DNA of 8,234 bases from Chloroflexota bacterium (GTDB taxonomy: Bacteria; Chloroflexota; Anaerolineae; UBA7937; JACPPX01): assembly GCA_016196905.1 (NCBI GenBank), contig JACPWV010000080.1, forward strand, positions 1 to 8,234, given 5' to 3'. Position 1 is the stretch's first letter; every line of letters begins with the position of its first letter. The translations under genes and the position numbers were made by a program. Shown here in pieces: positions 1-4,620 of the stretch. The notes below the pieces were generated by a model. It was given only the letters and a program-made list of their open reading frames with translations. It was not told the DNA's origin and searched no databases.

Positions 1-170
1 TCCCAGGCCTGAATTTGGCCGTTCCAAAGCGGTTCCGGCAGGCCGGGAGCGCCGCCGGGACCGGGCTTGTTGCGGAACGCGGTAGTGTTCCAAAGGAAGT
101 TGACGCGATGCTTGCTGCCGATGGCCTGGTCGCCGCGGACGCTCCACTTGTCGGTGGGTATTTCACCGTC
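1..170 (-). pseudogene. TonB-dependent receptor-like fragment, no start
   Basis: Reading the minus strand from 170 down to 1 gives 56 open codons that look like real protein. They include the segments TDKWSVRGDQAIGSKHR, VNFLWNTTAFRNK and GAPGLPEPLWNGQIQAW. The pattern 'R-x-D-Q-x-I-G-x-K-H-R' followed by a Pro/Gly-rich loop and 'GLPxPLWNGQ' resembles the barrel region of Oar-like TonB-dependent outer-membrane receptors, which are numerous in Acidobacteriota. This is recognition from memory. The frame runs off the left edge, so the C-terminal part lies outside the window. At its 5' side an in-frame TGA (173-171) closes it, and there is no ATG, GTG or TTG inside it. It therefore begins in mid-protein and cannot be an intact gene start. 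It is either a truncated remnant or an assembly junction. A plus-strand frame across the same bases (15-275) has no recognisable protein character. Confidence 0.45.
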
Positions 171-277
171 TCATTCTTCACTCAAATCTTGTGGGCTCTC
201 GAAGTCGTTAGCGAGGAGGCATCCCTCGAGGGTCTATGGACCTCATCGCCGCGTCGCTCGATTAGCCCGAACTGAAG

Positions 278-1996
278 ATGTACGGCGCGATTTTGAATAA
301 AGAGCAGGCGGAGATCCTGCGCCGAGAGCGCATCCTGGTGCAGGACCTGCTTTCCACGCTGGAATCCTGGCAGATCCAGCCTGAGGATCGCGAGATCCTG
401 CGCGAGGCGCTGCTCCAGCTCGACGAGTTCTTTCTCTTGGTGGTGGTCGGCGAGTTCAACTCCGGCAAATCGGCCCTGATCAACGCACTCCTCCGCGATC
501 GCTTTCTGGAGGAGGGGGTGACCCCCACCACCACCCAGATCCACATCCTCAAGCACGGAGAGCGGGGCGGCTGGAGCTTGCGCAATGGTGAGGTGATCCA
601 CACTCATCCCGCCGAGTTTCTGCGCCAATTGAACATCGTGGACACCCCCGGGACCAACACTGTGCTGCAACGCCACGAGGTGGTGACCAGGCGCTTCGTG
701 CCCCGCAGCGACCTGGTCCTCTTCGTCACCTCCGCCGATCGCCCTTTCACCGAAAGCGAACGCGTCTTCCTGGAACAGATCCGCTCCTGGGGCAAGAAGA
801 TCGTCTTTGTGATCAACAAAGTGGATATCCTGGCCAGCGATGAAGAGGTGGACGAGGTCTCCACCTTCGTGCGCGAGCAAGCCCAAACCTTGTTGGGGAT
901 CGTCCCGGAGATCTTCCCTCTCTCCGCCAAATGGGTACTGGAGGCGGGGGGTGAGCGGGCGCCGAGCCGCAGCCGTTTCGCTGCCTTCGAGGAATACATT
1001 TTCAAGACGCTGACCCAGGATAGCCGCATCCGTCTCAAATTCCTCAACCCCCTGGGCGTGGGCCAGAAAATCGGCCAGACTTACTTGCGCCTTGCCCAGG
1101 AGCAGCAACGCGTGCTGGAGGCCGATCTGACCGTCCTGTCAGAGATGGAGGGACGTCTGGAGGAATATCAGCGCGAGGCTAGCCGTGAGGCCGAATACCA
1201 TCTCTTGCAGGTCGACCAAGTGCTCCACGAGATGCGCGCCCGCGGCGAGGATTACTTCGATCGAACCCTGCGCCTGACTCGCTTCTTCGAACTGCTCAAT
1301 GCGCGCCTGCTGCGCGAAGGCTTCGAGCGCGAGGTGGTGGCCGAGGTGCCGCAGCAGATCGAGCGGCGGGTGCGCCAGGCCATCGATGGGATGATGGACG
1401 CTGAATTTAAGCGTTGGCGCCAGATGCTGGGGGAACTGGAGCGCGTGAGCACGCCCGCCCTGCGGGGGACGGTGCGCGCCGGGTCCGAGTTCGAGGGCGA
1501 GCGGCGCCGCCGCATCGAGGGGCTATTCGGCGCCGCCCAAGAGGTGGTCGCCCGTTACGATAAGCATGCCGAGGCTCAGGAGTTGGTGGATCTGGTGCAG
1601 GGCGCCTTGGCCCAGACCGCTCTGGTGGAGGTGAGCGCCCTCGGAGTGGGAGCGGTGCTTAAGGCCATCCTGGCCACCACCGCAGCAGACCTAACCGGGC
1701 TCCTGGCAGCGGGTGTGGTAGGCGTGTTGGGCCTGTTTGTGCTTCCCTACCAACGCATGCGGGCCAAGGCCAAGCTACGAGACAAAACCGAGGACCTGCG
1801 CCGCCAGCTGCGGCGCGTGCTGGGCGGTGAGTTCCAGCACGAGCTGGAGCGATCCCTCGAGCGCATGCAGCGTACCCTCAAGCCCTTTGCCGAGTCCACG
1901 CGCAAGGAACACGATCGGCTCCAGTCAGTCAGCGAGAGCTTGGCCAAAACTCTTCGCGAACTTGATCAGCTGCGGGCCCGATTGGGAGAAGAATAA
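278..1996 (+). CDS. Bacterial dynamin-like GTPase (dynamin family protein)
   Basis: A 572-residue large GTPase, probably remodelling or protecting the cytoplasmic membrane as other bacterial dynamin-like proteins do; the actual cargo is unknown. All GTP-binding motifs are visible. G1 is GEFNSGKS (58-65), G2 is the threonine cluster TPTTT (82-86), G3 is DTPG (122-125), G4 is NKVD (180-183), and a G5-like SAK lies at 216-218. A long, charged, mainly helical middle (about 265-440) fits the dynamin stalk. A hydrophobic stretch at 448-490, rich in Ala, Gly, Leu and Val, fits the membrane-inserting paddle or a transmembrane hairpin. A basic patch (RMRAKAKLR) and a C-terminal coiled-coil-like region (500-570) follow. 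The length and order match single-GTPase bacterial dynamins. The ATG at 278 has only a weak GAAG ahead of it; a TTG at 293 is an alternative start. No second dynamin gene is adjacent, although many such proteins occur in pairs. The sequence style resembles Chloroflexota homologues (inference). Confidence 0.88.
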   Translation: MYGAILNKEQAEILRRERILVQDLLSTLESWQIQPEDREILREALLQLDEFFLLVVVGEFNSGKSALINALLRDRFLEEGVTPTTTQIHILKHGERGGWSLRNGEVIHTHPAEFLRQLNIVDTPGTNTVLQRHEVVTRRFVPRSDLVLFVTSADRPFTESERVFLEQIRSWGKKIVFVINKVDILASDEEVDEVSTFVREQAQTLLGIVPEIFPLSAKWVLEAGGERAPSRSRFAAFEEYIFKTLTQDSRIRLKFLNPLGVGQKIGQTYLRLAQEQQRVLEADLTVLSEMEGRLEEYQREASREAEYHLLQVDQVLHEMRARGEDYFDRTLRLTRFFELLNARLLREGFEREVVAEVPQQIERRVRQAIDGMMDAEFKRWRQMLGELERVSTPALRGTVRAGSEFEGERRRRIEGLFGAAQEVVARYDKHAEAQELVDLVQGALAQTALVEVSALGVGAVLKAILATTAADLTGLLAAGVVGVLGLFVLPYQRMRAKAKLRDKTEDLRRQLRRVLGGEFQHELERSLERMQRTLKPFAESTRKEHDRLQSVSESLAKTLRELDQLRARLGEE

Positions 1997-2256
1997 GGGC
2001 ACGGTCCAGGCCAGGTCGCAAGGTTGCGAGAATCGTCCCGACCCGACTCCTTCGAAAGGGGCCTCAAGCTCATCAATGTCCGAATTTCTCGAGGTGGCAA
2101 AGATGGCCGCGGGCGAGGGCGGCCAGATCGTGCGGCGAAGCTTCGGCACAGCATCGGTACAAGCTAAAGGTGAGTACGATCTGGTTACCGAGGCCGATCT
2201 GGCTTCCGAACGACGCATCCTCGAAATTCTGCGTGAGGCGTACCCCGACTTCAACG

Positions 2257-2356
2257 TCTACGCCGAGGAGTCGGGCTCCTCCGCCTCAGGCGGATCGGGC
2301 AGGGCATCTACGCCGAGGAGTCGGGCTCCTCCGCCTCAGGCGGATCGGGCAGGGCA
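2257..2356 (+). repeat. Perfect 50-bp tandem duplication (2 copies)
   Basis: Bases 2257-2306 and 2307-2356 are identical, beginning TCTACGCCGAGGAG and ending CGGGCAGGGCA. Each copy contains two inverted repeats: GAGGAG-tcggg-CTCCTC (2265-2281 in copy 1) and the 15-nt palindrome TCCGCCTCAGGCGGA (2280-2294, repeated at 2330-2344). In the phosphatase frame each copy encodes YAEESGSSASGGSGRA. The duplication adds 50 bases and so shifts the downstream frame. Hairpin-forming units of this kind are prone to replication slippage, so copy number may vary among cells. An assembly error at the repeat is the main alternative. Confidence 0.95.
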
Positions 2357-2377
2357 GCCACATCCGCCTCAGGCGGA
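2280..2377. repeat. Three copies of a 15-nt palindrome in the phosphatase gene
   Basis: TCCGCCTCAGGCGGA occurs at 2280-2294, 2330-2344 and 2363-2377. The arms TCCGCCT and AGGCGGA are exact reverse complements around a single C. The third copy lies outside the 50-bp duplication, 18 bases after the second, and so is an independent occurrence. In the phosphatase frame the palindrome encodes SASGG. Together the copies form a low-complexity insert between the Glu-Glu motif and the WLVDPLDGT core, where family members usually have only a short linker. Confidence 0.85.
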
Positions 2378-2860
2378 CGCGGCTCGGAGTACACCTGGCT
2401 GGTGGACCCGCTGGACGGAACCCACAACTTCGCCATCGGCTTCCCCTACTTCGGAGTCTCCATCGCTCTGCTTAAAGGCGAGGCGGCGATCCTGGGCGTG
2501 GTCTACAACCCGATCACCGACGATCTCTACACGGCCGAGCGCGGGCGCGAAGCCCTGGCCAATGGCCAGCCGCTGAAAGTCGCGCCGTCGGATAGCCACC
2601 TCGATCGGACGAATGTGGCTTGGGGGCAGGGACATCGCCTGGCGCGTGAGCTGCCGCGCGCCCAAGAGCTCCAGCAGCGCATCGAAGATCGAGAAGCTGG
2701 CGCGCTGATCGCCCAGGAGGCCGGCTGCATCGTCACCGACTTCCGAGGCGGCCCCTGCAATTCGAGTACGCGCCGCATCCTGGCCGCCAGCTCTCCATCG
2801 ATCCACCGGGCGCTGCTCGAGCTCACCCGGGACGCGGCTTGAAGGGGTTCTCGATTTGCG

Positions 2861-2879
2861 TTGACATTTGGGATAGAAT
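2861..2879 (+). promoter_or_regulatory. Promoter-like motif with abnormal spacing
   Basis: The first run of lower GC after the phosphatase stop contains TTGACA (2861-2866) and TAGAAT (2874-2879), good matches to the sigma-70 -35 and -10 hexamers. They are only 7 bases apart instead of about 17, so they cannot be a standard pair. Either hexamer could work with a poorer partner. No good -10 is seen 16-18 bases after TTGACA, and no good -35 is seen 16-18 bases before TAGAAT. The position suits a promoter for the transporter operon starting at 2996. Confidence 0.25.
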
Positions 2880-2918
2880 TAGGGGATGGTCGAATTTTAG
2901 CAGGATCTGGAGCCGGTA

Positions 2919-2938
2919 GGTCCTAGGGGCTAAGGACC
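2919..2938 (+). other. Small hairpin in the transporter leader
   Basis: GGTCCT (2919-2924) and AGGACC (2933-2938) form a 6-bp stem around an 8-base loop, about 58 bases before the TTG start. There is no run of T after it, so it is not a typical intrinsic terminator. The remaining intergenic sequence (2843-2995) shows nothing else that I recognise. Confidence 0.25.
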
Positions 2939-2983
2939 GAGCCTTCATCGCGCGGCTTCCCGGCCTCCCCAGGACACTCCTTG

Positions 2984-2989
2984 TAAGGG
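2984..2989 (+). promoter_or_regulatory. Shine-Dalgarno supporting a TTG start
   Basis: TAAGGG lies 6 bases before the TTG at 2996. No ATG or GTG in the transporter frame lies close to such a site, and the TTG reading adds the expected short charged N-terminus before the first membrane helix. This site therefore decides the start. Confidence 0.55.
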
Positions 2990-2995
2990 TCGAAC

Positions 2996-3634
2996 TTGGA
3001 TCAACTCGCCGTCGACCTAAAAGTTGAGCGACGATCCCTCCTCCAGCGGGGCCTGTGGCTGGAGTACTTCACCGTGGGCTGGAACGCGGTGGAGGCGCTG
3101 ATCTCCATCGCTGCCGGCCTGGCAGCGGGCTCCATCGCTCTGGTGGGCTTTGGGCTGGACAGCGTGATCGAGTCCCTCTCCGGGGTGGTGTTGACCTGGA
3201 GATTGCGCAAGGAGTTGGCCGAAGGCCGCAGCGAAGAAACTTCCATGGAGAGGCGCTCGATCTTCTTCGTGGGGCTGACCTTCTTTCTACTCTCGGCCTA
3301 CATCGTCTACGAGTCATCCCGCAAGCTGATCCTGCGCGAAGCGCCCGAAGCGAGCGCCTTGGGAATCATCATCCTCATCATCTCGTTGATCATCATGCCG
3401 CTTCTGGCCTGGGCCAAGCGCCGCACCGCAGGCGAGCTGGAAAGTCGGGCGCTGCTGGCCGATGCCAAGGAGACCCTGGTGTGCGCCTACCTATCGCTCA
3501 CCGCGCTTCTGGGGGTAGGCATCAACGCCCTGGCCGGTTGGTGGTGGGCCGATCCGGTGGCCGGCCTGCTCATGGTGCCCTGGATCGCCCGCGAGGGCTG
3601 GGAGGCAGTGCGAGAAAACGCCGGCCATGAATGA
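2996..3634 (+). CDS. Cation diffusion facilitator family transporter, short form
   Basis: A 212-residue inner-membrane protein, probably exporting a divalent metal such as Zn2+ in exchange for protons. Six hydrophobic segments are visible at about 24-40, 45-67, 88-105, 121-139, 160-180 and 183-198, as in the CDF fold. The family signature in helix 2 reads GFGLDSVIES, giving acidic residues D55 and E59. The second metal-site helix begins ADAKET (D156, E159), so the common His-x3-Asp or Asp-x3-Asp pairs are altered. ADPVAG (D186) near the end is also typical. The protein ends right after helix 6 and has no cytoplasmic C-terminal domain, as in the short 'cation transporter' proteins of about 200 residues; it is not an obvious truncation. 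It starts at TTG with TAAGGG 6 bases upstream. The next gene begins 23 bases downstream, suggesting one transcript. Metal specificity cannot be read from the sequence. Confidence 0.8.
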   Translation: MDQLAVDLKVERRSLLQRGLWLEYFTVGWNAVEALISIAAGLAAGSIALVGFGLDSVIESLSGVVLTWRLRKELAEGRSEETSMERRSIFFVGLTFFLLSAYIVYESSRKLILREAPEASALGIIILIISLIIMPLLAWAKRRTAGELESRALLADAKETLVCAYLSLTALLGVGINALAGWWWADPVAGLLMVPWIAREGWEAVRENAGHE

Positions 3635-3642
3635 CCATTGCC

Positions 3643-3653
3643 AGAGGATAAGG
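3643..3653 (+). promoter_or_regulatory. Strong Shine-Dalgarno for the membrane protein
   Basis: AGAGGATAAGGA ends a few bases before the ATG at 3658 and supports that start. It lies in the 23-base gap after the transporter stop codon, with no room for a separate promoter beyond what may lie in the transporter's 3' end. Confidence 0.55.
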
Positions 3654-3657
3654 AATC

Positions 3658-4608
3658 ATGCCTAAAGCGTTCCCAAAAGCTGGACTGGCTGGACTGATCG
3701 GGGGTGTGTTTCTTCCGAGGACCTGGCTTGTGGAGGCTTACCCGATATGGCTTGACATCTTTCCCATCGTTGTTCTGGCCGCGACGGGAATCATGAGCGT
3801 GACTTTCATTGGCGCCAAAGCTAAAGGCCCCACCCTTGCCTTTGGGTACGGTGCATTCGGCGGCCTCGTAGCGGTCACTGTTGTACCTATTGGTTGGGCC
3901 TTGGCTGTCTATTTCTCACAACTATCACCAGATCGCCGCCAAGAGATCGACATTCTGAGGTGGATCATCCAGGCCACCCTCATCCCGCGATCACTCATCA
4001 TAAGCCCATTGATTGCCGGACTCAGCGGTGTGTTGTGGAAATTGTCGAGTGATTATAGGAAAAGACTCCAACGACAACTCTTCGCGATCGTCCCTAGCAG
4101 AACGTTCTGGGTGGGATTGATCGGAGGATTATCCATCCTTCCTTTTCTAAGTTCTGGCCTGATTACTGGTGGCTGGATAGAGGGAGGATTTGCTGATACC
4201 CTCTTTATTTTCTTTGCTTATAGTCTCTTCACTGGATTCTCGCTCGGGATATTGTTATGGCCTTTTGGTCTACCTCTCGTCATTATGGCAGTGACAGGAG
4301 GTGTTGCAGCCTCTATTGCCACAACGGAAGTAAAAAGCTGGACTAACGCCTTCTGGCGCGGGTCACAATCGGGCCTCGCGGCGGTGATCCCGCTGTGGAT
4401 TGGGTACTTTCTCCTTATGACCCAACTTTCAGAAAGAGCAGGGCCGGCTCCATCCCTTGCTGGTGAGTCAGTCGCCATCTTGGCAATGATCGGATCTTCC
4501 TTCCTTATCGCAATGACCATAATTAGCCCCATTTTAGCAGGAATCGGCGGAGTGGTGTGGAAGCTGACACTTGGTCGTGGGAAAGTAATAGCGGGATTCA
4601 GGCGCTAG
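3658..4608 (+). CDS. Unrecognised polytopic membrane protein with internal repeat
   Basis: I do not recognise this 316-residue protein. It is very hydrophobic, with about eight probable membrane segments at roughly 29-53, 58-86, 102-128, 149-169, 178-203, 204-223, 238-254 and 271-302. The charged stretches 90-101 and 129-147 are probable loops. It has a two-fold internal repeat. AGLIGG (11-16) matches VGLIGG (152-157). The segment around GGLVAVTVVPIGWALAVYFSQLS (halves near 65-90) matches SGLAAVIPLWIGYFLLMTQLS (235-259). IISPLIAGLSGVLWKL (114-129) matches IISPILAGIGGVVWKL (288-303), 11 of 16 identical. The second half carries about 30 extra residues. There is no signal peptide, enzyme motif or nucleotide-binding motif. 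The DNA is noticeably richer in A and T than the flanking genes, with codons such as ATA, TTA and AGA that they largely avoid, suggesting a different origin. It sits between the transporter and uvrA, 23 and 12 bases away. Confidence 0.75.
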   Translation: MPKAFPKAGLAGLIGGVFLPRTWLVEAYPIWLDIFPIVVLAATGIMSVTFIGAKAKGPTLAFGYGAFGGLVAVTVVPIGWALAVYFSQLSPDRRQEIDILRWIIQATLIPRSLIISPLIAGLSGVLWKLSSDYRKRLQRQLFAIVPSRTFWVGLIGGLSILPFLSSGLITGGWIEGGFADTLFIFFAYSLFTGFSLGILLWPFGLPLVIMAVTGGVAASIATTEVKSWTNAFWRGSQSGLAAVIPLWIGYFLLMTQLSERAGPAPSLAGESVAILAMIGSSFLIAMTIISPILAGIGGVVWKLTLGRGKVIAGFRR

Positions 4609-4620
4609 ATAGGGTTTCCT

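Larger units (their letters stand above)
2076..2842 (+). pseudogene. Inositol monophosphatase family, frameshifted by 50-bp duplication
   Basis: The family is Mg2+-dependent, Li+-sensitive phosphatases (inositol-1-phosphatase, CysQ or SuhB type). The N-terminal part, from ATG 2076, reads MSEFLEVAKMAAGEGG and runs to VYAEESG, which carries the metal-binding Glu pair. The family core WLVDPLDGTHNF then appears in a different frame and continues to the TGA at 2842, ending with IAQEAGCIVTDF. A perfect 50-bp direct repeat (2257-2356) lies between the two halves. Since 50 is 2 modulo 3, deleting either copy joins them into one 238-codon frame. As written, translation from 2076 would leave the phosphatase frame and stop at 2576 after 166 residues. 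A second defect is likely: family members have about 40 more residues between the AWGQGH-like segment and the metal-binding Asp, seen here as EDREAG. A Ser/Gly-rich insert (SGSSASGGSGRA) also sits just after the Glu motif. The C-terminal part alone could start at GTG 2402, but would lack essential residues. Family call secure; pseudogene status likely. Confidence 0.8.

Noticed and set aside
15..275. 86-codon plus-strand frame at the left edge
   Set aside because: It has no recognisable motif or Shine-Dalgarno, and the opposite strand over 1-170 gives a more protein-like reading.
496..503. GCGATCGC (the cyanobacterial HIP1 octamer) and many GATCG words
   Set aside because: Only one exact octamer was noticed. 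The abundance of GATCG-type words fits the GC content and Arg/Asp codon use, so no repeat family can be claimed.
182..1108. 308-codon open frame on the minus strand
   Set aside because: It lies opposite the GTPase N-terminal half, whose motifs are unmistakable. The antisense translation is biased and has no domain features, as expected for a shadow frame in GC-rich DNA.
2016..2029. TCGCAA-GG-TTGCGA inverted repeat after the GTPase
   Set aside because: Six-base arms with a two-base loop cannot form a stable terminator hairpin, and no T-run follows.
1737..2075. Upstream part of the long open frame that runs to 2576
   Set aside because: Before 2076 this frame is out of phase with the GTPase C-terminus and is a shadow. 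Only the part from the ATG at 2076 matches the phosphatase family.
2257..2377. CRISPR-like appearance of three palindromic repeats
   Set aside because: The spacing is irregular (35 and 18 bases), the palindromes are too short, the first two spacers are part of a duplication, and no cas gene is present.
4098..4109. CAGAACGTTCTG, a perfect 12-nt palindrome resembling an SOS box
   Set aside because: It lacks the four-base spacer of GAAC-N4-GTTC LexA sites and lies inside the membrane protein gene about 500 bases before uvrA.
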